NCBI RefSeq assembly: GCF_026242055.1
Contig: NZ_JAPJDL010000003.1
Coordinates: 552,477-616,476 of the forward strand
Reading direction: 5' to 3'
From: Lentzea sp. NEAU-D7
GTDB taxonomy: Bacteria > Actinomycetota > Actinomycetes > Mycobacteriales > Pseudonocardiaceae
DNA: 64,000 nucleotides
The notes under the pieces were generated by a model, which was not told where the DNA came from, made no database searches, and worked only from the letters and a program-made list of their open reading frames with translations. Each line of letters begins with the position of its first letter. Position 1 is the first letter of the stretch. A program made the position numbers and the translations under genes. This document shows positions 8,104 to 16,271 of the stretch, piece after piece.

Positions 8104-8970
8104 ATGGGCAAGATGCCCGACACAGTGAGTACCCAAGACAACGCCGGTCTCCTCGTCCTCGCAGTCGATGACGAGGCTCCTGGCCTGAGCGAGATCAAGT
8201 TCCTGCTCGAGAGCAGCCCTCACATCAGGCGCGTCCTCACGGCGTTCGACGCCGCCGAGGCCCTGCGCATCCTGAGGGGTGACTACGAGCAGGAGGTCAT
8301 GGCGCGGACCAAGGCCGGCCTGCCGCCGGTCGACGCGGTGTTCGCGGACATCAACATGCCCGGACTGTCCGGAATGGACCTCGCGCGGGTGCTCAGTGCG
8401 TTCCGGTATCCGCCGGCGCTCGTCTTCGTGACGGGCGTCGAGGAACGCGACGCGCTCGTCACGGCGTTCGACGTCGGCGCGCTCGACTTCATCAACAAGC
8501 CGATCAACGAGGAGCGGGTCCTCAAGGCGATCTCGCGGGTCGCGGACCGGGTGGGCCGCACGGCGGCGCCGGCGAACCCGTCGGGCCCGGCCGCGCAGAA
8601 CCCCGCCGAACCGACCGACGACGAGGTCATCCCCGTCGAGCTCGGCGGCACCATCAAGCTCGTGCCGCGCGCGTCCGTGCGGTACGTCGAGGCGCAGGGC
8701 GACTACGCCCGCCTGCACACGCAGGACGGCAGCCACCTCGTCCGCATCCCGCTAGCGCAGCTCGAAGAACGCTGGGCGAACGCGGGGTTCGTGCGCATCC
8801 ACCGCTCGTACCTGGTGGCGTTGCCGCTGGTGAGCGAGCTGCGGATGACGGCGAACGGCTACGCGGTCGTCATCGGCACCGGTGACGGTGCCAAGGAGCT
8901 CCCGGTGAGCCGCCGGCACACCAAGGAGCTCAAGGAACGGATCGTGCGACCGCCGAAGAGCGGCTGGTGA
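8104..8970 (+). CDS. LytTR-family response regulator
   Basis: Product of about 288 aa: an N-terminal receiver domain (VLAVDDEAPGLSEIKFLL, phosphoacceptor Asp82 in FADINMPGLSG, Lys in FINKPINEERV), a Pro/Ala-rich linker, and a C-terminal LytTR DNA-binding domain (VRYVEAQGDYARLHT... FVRIHRSYLVAL...VSRRHTKELKERI). Likely partner of the kinase at 5419-6681. The start is uncertain between ATG 8104 and ATG 8113; there is no strong ribosome site. The GTG of the next gene overlaps its stop by 4 bases, so the regulator is probably transcribed with the transporter genes it may control. Confidence 0.9.
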   Translation: MGKMPDTVSTQDNAGLLVLAVDDEAPGLSEIKFLLESSPHIRRVLTAFDAAEALRILRGDYEQEVMARTKAGLPPVDAVFADINMPGLSGMDLARVLSAFRYPPALVFVTGVEERDALVTAFDVGALDFINKPINEERVLKAISRVADRVGRTAAPANPSGPAAQNPAEPTDDEVIPVELGGTIKLVPRASVRYVEAQGDYARLHTQDGSHLVRIPLAQLEERWANAGFVRIHRSYLVALPLVSELRMTANGYAVVIGTGDGAKELPVSRRHTKELKERIVRPPKSGW

Positions 8971-9395
8971 GCAGGCACGACGCGGGAAAGCCCGAGCCAC
9001 CCGCCCGGGAGGCCTGGCTCGGCGAGCAGGGCAGCAGGCCTCGCCGCCGCAGGGTCGTGCTCGCGGACTCCACGAAGAAGAGCGGCAAGGCGTTACGAAC
9101 GATCATCGAGCTGGAGGAGCAGACCAGCGTCGGTGAGAAGCTGGTCCGCGACCTCATCCGGCAGCAGCTCAAGTCCGCGTTCGGGCTCGCGTTCGCCGTC
9201 CTGATCGGGATGTGCCTGCTCCCGATCACCTTCTACCTCGTTCCCTCGATCGGGGAACTGAAGATCCTCGGCATTCCCATCCCGTGGCTCGTGCTCGGTC
9301 TCGCGCCCTTCCCGATCCTCTACGGCGTCGGGTGGGTCTTCCGCAGACAGGCCGAACGGCACGAGCGCGACTTCGTGAACATGGTCGACCGCTGA
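8967..9395 (+). CDS. Small membrane protein preceding a sodium:solute symporter
   Basis: Product of 142 aa: a basic N-terminal half (GSRPRRRRVVLADSTKKSGKALRT), then two hydrophobic helices (FGLAFAVLIGMCLLPITFYLV and IPWLVLGLAPFPILYGVGWVF). It overlaps the LytTR gene by 4 bases and sits one base before the symporter start. Position and topology resemble the DUF485 proteins found beside acetate symporters, and a true DUF485 gene precedes the second symporter here. I infer an accessory role in transport. Confidence 0.75.
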   Translation: MSRHDAGKPEPPAREAWLGEQGSRPRRRRVVLADSTKKSGKALRTIIELEEQTSVGEKLVRDLIRQQLKSAFGLAFAVLIGMCLLPITFYLVPSIGELKILGIPIPWLVLGLAPFPILYGVGWVFRRQAERHERDFVNMVDR

Positions 9396-9396
9396 C

Positions 9397-11196
9397 GTGA
9401 ACGCCACCATCTACAGCCTCAGCGCCATCGTCGCCGTTGCGGCCGTGACGTTCCTGCTCGGCTACGTCGGGTCGCGCAAGGCGAACACCACCCCGGACTT
9501 CCTGGTGGCGCGCCGCGCGATCCCGGCCACCCGCAACGCCGCCGCGATCTCCGGCGAGTACCTGTCCGCGGCCTCGTTCCTCGGTGTCGCCGGGCTCGTG
9601 CTCAAGGACGGCGTCGACGCGCTCTGGTACCCGGTCGGCTTCACCGCCGGCTACCTGGCGCTGCTGCTGTTCGTCGCCGCACCGCTGCGCCGCTCCGGCG
9701 CGTACACGCTGCCCGACTTCGCCGAGGCCCGCCTGGGATCGGTGAACGTGCGGCACTTCAGCACGTTCTTCGTGGTGTGCATCGGCGTGCTGTACCTGGT
9801 GCCGCAGCTGCAGTCCGCCGGCCTGACGCTGACCACGATCACCGGCCTGCCCGCGTGGTTCGGCGGCCTGGTCGTCACGGTCATCGTGGTGGTCAACGTG
9901 CTGGGCGGCGGCATGCGCGCGATCACGCTCGTGCAGGCGTTCCAGTACTGGGGCAAGCTCTTCGCGATCGCCGCGCCCACGTTCGTGCTCTTCGTGGTGT
10001 TCCTGGCCTCGCCGGACCGCGGCACGCAGCCGATCAGCGACGACGGCGTGGTCCGGTTCCCGAAGGCCGAGTCGGTCACCATCGCCGAGCAGGTCGTGAA
10101 GGTCCGCGTCGACGAACCGCTGACGCTGGAGGTGCGCGGCCAGATCGACGGCAGGAACGCGGACGGGGCGGTATTCTGGGGCCGCGGCGTCTACGAGCTG
10201 AGCCCCGGCACGACGATGGAGTTCAAGGCGGGCAGCCCGGTGCCGGTGGTCGAGGGCTCGCCGACCAGCAACTTCGACTGGACGCGGCCGCAGACCGGCG
10301 GCCTCTCCGAGCTGATCAGGACCTACTCGCTGATCTTCGCGACGTTCCTCGGCACGATGGGCCTGCCGCACGTGCTGGTCCGCTTCTACACGAACCCGGA
10401 CGGCAAGGCGGCCCGCCGGACGGCGCTGCACGTGCTCTACCTGCTGGGCCTGTTCTACATCTTCCCGACGGTGCTGGGCGTGCTGTCGCGGCTCTACCTG
10501 CCGCAGCTGCTGGTGAACGGCAAGACCGACGCGGCGGTGCTGATGCTGCCCGAGACGATGCTGCCGAACCTGGGCGGTCAGATCGTCGGTGCGATCGTCG
10601 CGGCGGGCGCGTTCGCGGCGTTCCTGTCGACCTCCTCGGGCCTCGTGGTGTCGGTCGCCGGGGTGGTCTCGACGGACATCATGCCGGGCAAGGTTCGTGA
10701 CTTCCGGTGGGCAACCGTGTTCACCGGACTCGTGGCGATCGGTCTCGCCCTGCTGCTGCCGCGCTCCGACGCGTCACTGACCGTGGCCATGTCCTTCGCG
10801 CTGGCCGCGTCGACGTTCTGCCCGCTTCTGGTCCTCGGCATCTGGTGGCGGGGACTGACCTGGGTCGGCGCCGTCTGCGGCCTCGTGGTCGGTGGCGGCA
10901 TGGTCATCACCGCTCAGGTCGTCAGCGTCGTGAGCTCCTACACCGGCCGCTGGGCGCCCGCGTTCATCACGCAGCCTGCGCTGATCACCGTGCCGGTCGC
11001 GTTCATCACCATGATCGTGGTCAGCAAGGCGACCCGCAGACGGGTGCCGGCGGACGTCAATCAGATCCTGCTCCGCCTCCACGCCCCGGACCCGCTGGGT
11101 TTCATCCAGGACCGCTCCATCGCCCGCTTCGGGACCGCCGAGGAGAAGGCCCGTCTGGCGGACGACAAGCGCAGGGGAGCTGGCCGGACACGGTAA
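9397..11196 (+). CDS. Sodium:solute symporter (acetate/monocarboxylate type)
   Basis: Product of 599 aa with about 13 membrane helices and the SSS-family signature (ISGEYLSAASFLGVAGLVL; LPHVLVRFYTNPDGKAARRTAL; FAAFLSTSSGLVVSVAGVVSTDI). It resembles ActP/MctC carriers of acetate, propionate and pyruvate. It has an extra hydrophilic stretch of about 95 residues (around 205-300, from SPDRGTQPISDDG to SNFDWTRPQTGG) between two helices, absent from the second symporter. GTG start one base after the preceding stop, so coupled. Substrate is inferred from family and context. Confidence 0.88.
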   Translation: MNATIYSLSAIVAVAAVTFLLGYVGSRKANTTPDFLVARRAIPATRNAAAISGEYLSAASFLGVAGLVLKDGVDALWYPVGFTAGYLALLLFVAAPLRRSGAYTLPDFAEARLGSVNVRHFSTFFVVCIGVLYLVPQLQSAGLTLTTITGLPAWFGGLVVTVIVVVNVLGGGMRAITLVQAFQYWGKLFAIAAPTFVLFVVFLASPDRGTQPISDDGVVRFPKAESVTIAEQVVKVRVDEPLTLEVRGQIDGRNADGAVFWGRGVYELSPGTTMEFKAGSPVPVVEGSPTSNFDWTRPQTGGLSELIRTYSLIFATFLGTMGLPHVLVRFYTNPDGKAARRTALHVLYLLGLFYIFPTVLGVLSRLYLPQLLVNGKTDAAVLMLPETMLPNLGGQIVGAIVAAGAFAAFLSTSSGLVVSVAGVVSTDIMPGKVRDFRWATVFTGLVAIGLALLLPRSDASLTVAMSFALAASTFCPLLVLGIWWRGLTWVGAVCGLVVGGGMVITAQVVSVVSSYTGRWAPAFITQPALITVPVAFITMIVVSKATRRRVPADVNQILLRLHAPDPLGFIQDRSIARFGTAEEKARLADDKRRGAGRTR

Positions 11197-11216
11197 GTAG
11201 CCGCCGTTTCAAATGG

Positions 11217-11260
11217 GTGAAAATTGGTCACTCGAATCGGTGAACGGTGAACAAGGTCAC
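11217..11260. promoter_or_regulatory. GTGA...TCAC sites upstream of DUF485-symporter operon
   Basis: Two sequences with CRP/GlxR-type half-sites. The better one, GTGAACAAGGTCAC at 11247-11260, has the exact GTGA-N6-TCAC spacing; the other (11217-11231) has N7. CRP-family GlxR regulates carbon metabolism genes in Corynebacterium, so this is plausible for an acetate transporter. A motif match only. Confidence 0.4.
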
Positions 11261-11453
11261 GCAGAGTGCTGTTCGTCTACGCATACTGACCGTTCGTCGC
11301 ATCACCCGACTGCTGGGCGCAACGGCACGAACGGGGTCTTACCTGAGTGACTCAAGTCTCCATACGGTCTCGACCAAGAACGGACCGCACCTGGAGGCAT
11401 TACGTGCACGTCACGTTGCTGACACCTACGACGAGTACCGCGAGGAGGGGCCT

Positions 11454-11804
11454 GTGAGCACCGTCGATCACACCCCGTCTGAGTCGGCCCCAGACGCGCA
11501 GAAGTGGGCCGACGTCCAAGCGAGCGATGACTTCGCGGAGCTGAAGCATCGACTGCGAAAGTTCGTATTCCCCGTCACCGGCCTGTTCCTCGCGTGGTAC
11601 CTGCTGTACGTACTGCTCGCGGACTACGCGCACGGCTTCATGTCCACCAAGGTGTTCGGCAACATCAACGTCGGGCTCATCTTCGGCCTGCTGCAGTTCG
11701 TGTCGACGTTCGTCATCACGACGCTGTACGTGCGGCACGCGAACAAGAACCTCGACCCGCTGGCGGAGAAGCTCCGCAACGAGATCGAGGGAGACGGCAA
11801 GTGA
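11454..11804 (+). CDS. DUF485 domain membrane protein
   Basis: Product of 116 aa. The GTG at 11454 has GAGGAGGGG just upstream; the open frame extends upstream to 11247 but lacks a better start. Two membrane helices follow the motif DDFAELKHRLRKFVFPVTGLFLAWYLLYVLLADYA, the DUF485 (YjcH-like) hallmark; the C-terminus reads TTLYVRHANKNLDPLAEKLRNE. Such proteins are encoded directly before acetate symporters (yjcH-actP). The stop overlaps the symporter start by 4 bases. Confidence 0.9.
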   Translation: MSTVDHTPSESAPDAQKWADVQASDDFAELKHRLRKFVFPVTGLFLAWYLLYVLLADYAHGFMSTKVFGNINVGLIFGLLQFVSTFVITTLYVRHANKNLDPLAEKLRNEIEGDGK

Positions 11805-13393
11805 ACGAGTCCAGCCCAATCCTCAACATCAGCATCTTCGGTGTCTTCGTCCTGATCACGCTGTTCGTGGTCATCCGGGCGAGCCGGAACAACAAGACCG
11901 CTGCCGACTACCTGGCCGCCGGTCGTGCGTTCACGGGTCCCCAGAACGGCATCGCGATCGCGGGTGACTACCTCTCGGCCGCGTCGTTCCTCGGCATCGC
12001 GGGCGCCATCGCGCTCAACGGCTACGACGGCTTCCTGTACTCGATCGGCTTCCTGGTGGCGTGGCTCATCGCGCTGCTGCTGGTCGCCGAGCTGCTGCGC
12101 AACACCGGCAAGTACACGATGGGCGACGTGCTGAGCTTCCGGATGCGCCAGCGTCCGGTCCGCGCCGCCGCCGCCACGTCGACGATGGCCGTCTCGTTCT
12201 TCTACCTGCTGGCCCAGATGGCCGGTGCCGGTGGTCTCGTCGCCCTGCTGCTCGGCATCACGGGCGCGGGTGGCCAGGCGATCGTCATCGCCGTGGTCGG
12301 CGCCCTGATGATCGCCTACGTCCTCATCGGCGGCATGAAGGGCACCACCTGGGTGCAGATCATCAAGGCGGTCCTGCTGATCGCCGGTGCCGGCATCATG
12401 ACCGTCTGGGTGCTCGCCAAGTACGGCTTCAACCTCTCGTCCGTGCTCGGCGCCGCTGTCGACGCCGCGCCGAAGGCGGGCGAGAAGCTCCTCGGCCCCG
12501 GCCTGCAGTACGGCAAGACCGGTGTCAGCAAGCTGGACTTCCTCTCGCTGGCGCTGGCCCTGGTGCTCGGCACCGCGGGTCTGCCGCACATCCTGATGCG
12601 CTTCTACACCGTGCCGACGGCGAAGGAAGCCCGTCGCTCGGTCGTGTGGGCCATCTGGCTGATCGGCATCTTCTACCTGTTCACCCTGGTCCTGGGCTAC
12701 GGCGCCGGCGCGCTCGTCGGTCCGGACGCGATCAACGCGGCTCCCGGCAAGGCCAACTCGGCCGCGCCGCTGCTCGCGCTGGAACTGGGTGGCCCGATCC
12801 TGCTCGGCCTGATCGCGGCCGTCGCCTTCGCGACGATCCTCGCGGTCGTGGCGGGCTTGACGATCACGGCGTCGGCGTCGTTCGCGCACGACATCTACGC
12901 CAACATCATCAAGAAGGGCCAGGCGGAGGACAAGGACTCCGAGGTCAAGGTCGCCCGCCTCACCGCGATCGTGATCGGCCTGGTGTCCATCGGTGGCGGC
13001 ATCATCGCCAACGGCCAGAACATCGCGTTCCTCGTGGCGCTGGCGTTCGCGGTCGCGGCCTCGGCCAACCTGCCGACGATCCTCTACTCGCTGTTCTGGA
13101 AGAGGTTCAACACCTCGGGCGCGCTGTGGAGCATCTACGGCGGTCTGGTCGTCACGATCACCCTGATCGTCCTGTCGCCCGCCGTCTCCGGCTCGCCGAC
13201 CTCGATGTTCAAGAACGCCGACTTCGCGCTCTTCCCGCTGTCGAACCCCGGCATCGTGTCGATCCCCGTCGCGTTCCTGCTCGGCTACGTCGGCACGATC
13301 CTGTCCAAGGAGAAGGCCGACCCCGTCAAGCAGGCCGAGATGGAGGTCCGCTCCCTCACCGGTGCGGGCGCCGAGAAGGCCATCGCGCACTAG
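11801..13393 (+). CDS. Cation/acetate symporter, MctC/ActP type
   Basis: Product of 530 aa with 13 predicted helices and strong SSS motifs (IAGDYLSAASFLGIAGAIALNG; LPHILMRFYTVPTAKEARRS; FATILAVVAGLTITASASFAHDIYAN). Members of this group take up acetate, propionate or pyruvate with Na+ or H+ (MctC in Corynebacterium, ActP in E. coli). It forms an operon with the DUF485 gene and is followed by a clear terminator hairpin. With lutABC and the LytSR pair upstream, it suggests a local carboxylate-uptake and oxidation block. Exact substrate not provable here. Confidence 0.92.
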   Translation: MNESSPILNISIFGVFVLITLFVVIRASRNNKTAADYLAAGRAFTGPQNGIAIAGDYLSAASFLGIAGAIALNGYDGFLYSIGFLVAWLIALLLVAELLRNTGKYTMGDVLSFRMRQRPVRAAAATSTMAVSFFYLLAQMAGAGGLVALLLGITGAGGQAIVIAVVGALMIAYVLIGGMKGTTWVQIIKAVLLIAGAGIMTVWVLAKYGFNLSSVLGAAVDAAPKAGEKLLGPGLQYGKTGVSKLDFLSLALALVLGTAGLPHILMRFYTVPTAKEARRSVVWAIWLIGIFYLFTLVLGYGAGALVGPDAINAAPGKANSAAPLLALELGGPILLGLIAAVAFATILAVVAGLTITASASFAHDIYANIIKKGQAEDKDSEVKVARLTAIVIGLVSIGGGIIANGQNIAFLVALAFAVAASANLPTILYSLFWKRFNTSGALWSIYGGLVVTITLIVLSPAVSGSPTSMFKNADFALFPLSNPGIVSIPVAFLLGYVGTILSKEKADPVKQAEMEVRSLTGAGAEKAIAH

Positions 13394-13400
13394 TACGCGC

Positions 13401-13448
13401 AACACCGAGAACGGGCCGTCCCTGCGGGGGCGGCCCGTTCTTCGTGTT
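13401..13448 (+). terminator. Terminator after the symporter operon
   Basis: Long hairpin: GAACGGGCCG (13409-13418) pairs with CGGCCCGTTC (13431-13440), extended on both sides by AACAC/GTGTT. A short T-rich stretch (TTCTTCGTGTTGTG) follows. It lies 8 bases after the symporter stop. Confidence 0.8.
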
Positions 13449-13511
13449 GTGCAACCCTGCAGGTGCTGCCCGCGTATTGACTGCGAAGCGGCACGAGCTT
13501 GGGGGACCGGA

Positions 13512-14003
13512 GTGCGACGAGACGAGGAGTTCTCGGAGTTCTTCACGAGCAGATTCGACTGGGCACGGCGCACGGCGTACGCGTTGTGCGGCGACTGGTC
13601 GGAGGCGGAAGAACTGGCGCAGAACGCTTTCGTGAAGGCGTATGCGAAATGGCCGAGCATCAGGCGTGAGACGGCGGAGGGTTACGTCCGCACCATCGTG
13701 ACGCGTCTGTTCCTCGACAGCAGGCGCCGTGGCCGAGGCCGCGAGCACCCCGTCGCCGACCTGCCCGAACACGGCGTCTCCGGCGGTTTCTCCGACCCCG
13801 ACGCCCGGCTGAACGCGGCACTGCAACAGGTGGCGCCGAAACAGCGGGCCGCGCTCGTGCTGCGTTTCGTGCACGACCTGTCCATCGAGGAGACGGCCGC
13901 CGAGCTGGGTTGTTCGGTGGGCAACGTCAAAAGTCAGACAGCCAGGGGTTTGGCGACGCTCCGCGAGGCGTACGGCGAACCGGTCAACTCGGAGAGTGCC
14001 TGA
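13512..14003 (+). CDS. SigE-type (SACE/Streptomyces) ECF sigma factor
   Basis: Product of 163 aa, the short two-domain form: region 2 (FFTSRFDWARRTAYALCGDWSEAEELAQNAFVKAYAKWPSI) and region 4 (LQQVAPKQRAALVLRFVHDLSIEETAAELGCSVGNVKSQTARGLATL). The GTG at 13512 follows GGGGGACCGG. Its stop overlaps the ATG of the membrane protein gene (TGATG), the usual layout of a sigma factor and its membrane partner. Signal and regulon unknown. Confidence 0.92.
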   Translation: MRRDEEFSEFFTSRFDWARRTAYALCGDWSEAEELAQNAFVKAYAKWPSIRRETAEGYVRTIVTRLFLDSRRRGRGREHPVADLPEHGVSGGFSDPDARLNAALQQVAPKQRAALVLRFVHDLSIEETAAELGCSVGNVKSQTARGLATLREAYGEPVNSESA

Positions 14004-14893
14004 TGAACATCGAAGACGAGCTGCGCGGAGCTCTCGACGTCTCCGCACCGCCTCCCACGACGACGCTGGACGTGGTCATGAAGCGCGGCCGCCGCCGGGT
14101 GTTCGCCCAGCGCGCCGGCGCCGTGCTGGGCGTGTTCGCCGTGGTCGCCGGTATCGGGTTCAGCGCCGCCACGCTGAACCGGGCCGCACCGCCACCCGAG
14201 CAGGCGGACAGGCCGGACGCGGGTCCCGCGACCGTGGAGCACGCGGTGGACTGGCCGCGGGTCAACACGCCACCGCAGACGCCGTACGGGACGTGGTCGC
14301 CCGCGTCCACCGCGCCGCCACCTCCCGGCTGGCTCTCGATCGGCCTCCCCCTCTGCGACATCAAGCCGACGAAGCGACAGGACAATGCGGACGTGGGCGC
14401 GGTGGCGTTCAACCCCGAGGCCGTCGACAGGTGGCTCGACGAGGCGCGCAAGGTGCTGCCGGAGGTCACCATCGGCGTCGCGAGGCCCGGCCCGATGAGG
14501 ACCAGCTACGAGGCCGACGTGTCCGACTCCCGGGGGACCGGCAGCATCAGGATCACCGTCGGCAAGTTCACCGGCACCCCGCTGGCGCACGCGAACGACT
14601 CGCTGTGGGAGACCGGTGACTGCGAGCCCGCCCGGCGGCTCCAGTCGGGCGGCTCGATCATGCAGCTGCACGGCATCAGGCCGTACGAGCCGTTCCAGAC
14701 GTTGAAGCAGGTGCTGAGGGTCTACCGCGTGGACAGCTCGATGATCCAGGTCGAACTGCACAACTTCGGCAGCCCGGACTTCGCCGACGACCCGCAGAGT
14801 CCCGGCACGCCGCGGCGCACCGGCGCGGGCCGTCCGACGCTGCCGTTGACCGAAGAGCAGTTCTCGAGGCTCGGTCCCGTCTTCGCGGAGTAG
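14003..14893 (+). CDS. Membrane-anchored partner (putative anti-sigma) of the SigE-type factor
   Basis: Product of 296 aa: a short N-terminal cytoplasmic segment (MNIEDELRGALDVSAPPPTTTLDVVMKRGRRR), one membrane helix (AGAVLGVFAVVAGIGFSAATL, about residues 39-59), then a Pro-rich linker and an extracytoplasmic domain with two cysteines. The N-terminal pattern D-E-L-R plus R-G-R-R-R before the helix recurs in the second sigma module of this window (23369-24175). Coupled to the sigma gene. No zinc-binding H-C-C motif is seen, so anti-sigma function is inferred from layout alone. Confidence 0.7.
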   Translation: MNIEDELRGALDVSAPPPTTTLDVVMKRGRRRVFAQRAGAVLGVFAVVAGIGFSAATLNRAAPPPEQADRPDAGPATVEHAVDWPRVNTPPQTPYGTWSPASTAPPPPGWLSIGLPLCDIKPTKRQDNADVGAVAFNPEAVDRWLDEARKVLPEVTIGVARPGPMRTSYEADVSDSRGTGSIRITVGKFTGTPLAHANDSLWETGDCEPARRLQSGGSIMQLHGIRPYEPFQTLKQVLRVYRVDSSMIQVELHNFGSPDFADDPQSPGTPRRTGAGRPTLPLTEEQFSRLGPVFAE

Positions 14894-14909
14894 GGGCCGG
14901 GGTGTGCCG

Positions 14910-14942
14910 TGCCGGAGGTTCACGTCCGTGCAACCTCCGGCA
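14910..14942. terminator. Hairpin between sigma module and rhodanese gene
   Basis: TGCCGGAGGTT (14910-14920) pairs perfectly with AACCTCCGGCA (14932-14942) across an 11-base loop. There is no T-run, but the spot after the membrane protein stop fits a terminator. Confidence 0.55.
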
Positions 14943-14958
14943 TGGCAACATCTAGGAC

Positions 14959-15297
14959 GTGACTGTTCCAAGCGTGGAGATCGCCGACGTACCGGCGCAG
15001 CTGCCCGAGGGCGCCGTTCTGCTGGACGTGCGCGAGCAGGACGAGTGGGACGCCGGCCACGCACCCGGCGCGCTGCACGTCCCCATGAGCGAGATCGGTG
15101 CCCGGCTCGGAGAGGTGCCGAACGACGTGCAGCTCTACGTCGTGTGCCGCGCCGGCGGCCGTTCCGCCCGCGTGACCCAGTACCTCAACGAGAACGGCTG
15201 GGAGGCCGTCAACGTCGAGGGCGGCATGCAGCACTGGGAGGCAGCCGGTCGTCCGCTCGAGGGCGGCACCGACGGCATGGCACCCGAGGTCATCTGA
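14959..15297 (+). CDS. Single-domain rhodanese
   Basis: Product of 112 aa: LLDVREQDEWDAGHAPGALHVPMSEI, then the active-site loop VVCRAGGRSARVTQYL with catalytic Cys63, and NVEGGMQHWEAAGRPL. Rhodaneses move sulfane sulfur between small thiols. GTG start close to the hairpin, possibly leaderless. The DUF4328 gene starts three bases after its stop. Confidence 0.92.
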   Translation: MTVPSVEIADVPAQLPEGAVLLDVREQDEWDAGHAPGALHVPMSEIGARLGEVPNDVQLYVVCRAGGRSARVTQYLNENGWEAVNVEGGMQHWEAAGRPLEGGTDGMAPEVI

Positions 15298-15299
15298 TC

Positions 15300-16205
15300 G
15301 TGCAGCCGCTGCAGCCGATGCGCGTGGACTGGGTGGCGACTCCGCCACCCGGTGCGTACCCGCAGCCGTCGCACCGGTCGCAGCGGCCGTCCTACGGCGG
15401 CCCCCCGAACTACCCGGTCCCGCCGCGCTGGGGCTTCCCGCTGCTCGCGTGGCGCTGGCCCACGGCCGTGCCCGGCACGGTCGAGCAGGCCGACTCGGTC
15501 GACGGCGTGCGCCGGCTGGGCCGGACCGCGCAGAACGCGCTGTGGCTGCTCGCCGCCGTCGCCGTCTGGGCGGCGTGCTCGGAGATCTGGCGCTACGTGC
15601 TGGTCGCGCTGAGCCGGTTCGGAGCGTTGTCGGCCGGGGTCGTGAGCACCTCGGACGCCATGGTGGTGGCCTCCTCGGCGGTCACGATCACCGGCTGCTT
15701 CCTGGCGCTGATCCTCAGCATGCTGTGGGTGCGGCGGGCGCGGAACGTGGCGGCGACGCTCGTCGGCTACGGGCCGTCGCGCCCGGACCGGGACGTGCTG
15801 ATCGGGTTGATCGTGCCCGGCGTGAACCTCGTGGTGCCCGGCTCGGTGCTCGCCGAGCTCGAACACGCCGTGGCCCGCAGGCCGGCCGGCGAACGTCCCA
15901 CCCCGTCGAAGCTCCTGCGCTGGTGGTGGGGCTTCTGGGCCGGTTCGGGGCTGATGGTCGTGGTCGTGGTGCTGTGGTCGTTCCGCTCCAGCACCCAGGC
16001 CCTCGCGGACGGCGTGCTGCTGCACGCGTTCGCCGACCTGCTGCTCGCCGGTGTCGCGGTGACGTCGGCACTGGTCGTCCGCCGGATCACCACCCTGCTG
16101 CTGCCGGTGGACGCCGCGTCCGTCCGGCTGATGCGCGTGGTGGAGGTCAAGGACGCCCCCCAGCCGCCGCTGCGCTCGGTCCGCGCGTCCGGCTCGCCCC
16201 GCTGA
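15300..16205 (+). CDS. DUF4328 multi-span membrane protein
   Basis: Product of 301 aa: a Pro-rich N-terminus (PPPGAYPQPSHRSQRPSYGGPPNYPVPPR), then four to five hydrophobic helices, including QNALWLLAAVAVWAACSEIWRYVL, VTITGCFLALILSMLWVRRARN and LIGLIVPGVNLVVPGSVLAELEHA, followed by WWWGFWAGSGLM. This matches the DUF4328 pattern of actinobacteria. Function unknown. The GTG start is 3 bases past the rhodanese stop. Confidence 0.8.
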   Translation: MQPLQPMRVDWVATPPPGAYPQPSHRSQRPSYGGPPNYPVPPRWGFPLLAWRWPTAVPGTVEQADSVDGVRRLGRTAQNALWLLAAVAVWAACSEIWRYVLVALSRFGALSAGVVSTSDAMVVASSAVTITGCFLALILSMLWVRRARNVAATLVGYGPSRPDRDVLIGLIVPGVNLVVPGSVLAELEHAVARRPAGERPTPSKLLRWWWGFWAGSGLMVVVVVLWSFRSSTQALADGVLLHAFADLLLAGVAVTSALVVRRITTLLLPVDAASVRLMRVVEVKDAPQPPLRSVRASGSPR

Positions 16206-16271
16206 TCTGTTCAGGCGACGTTCGCCCTGGCGGACCTGCCGGCGTTCCCCGCCGAGTGCCAGGTTGGAGGA

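Noticed and set aside
11624..13660. Minus-strand frame of 678 codons across the symporter gene
   Set aside because: Antisense to a clear SSS transporter; composition (His, Arg, Asp, Gly) is that of a shadow frame and there is no recognisable domain.
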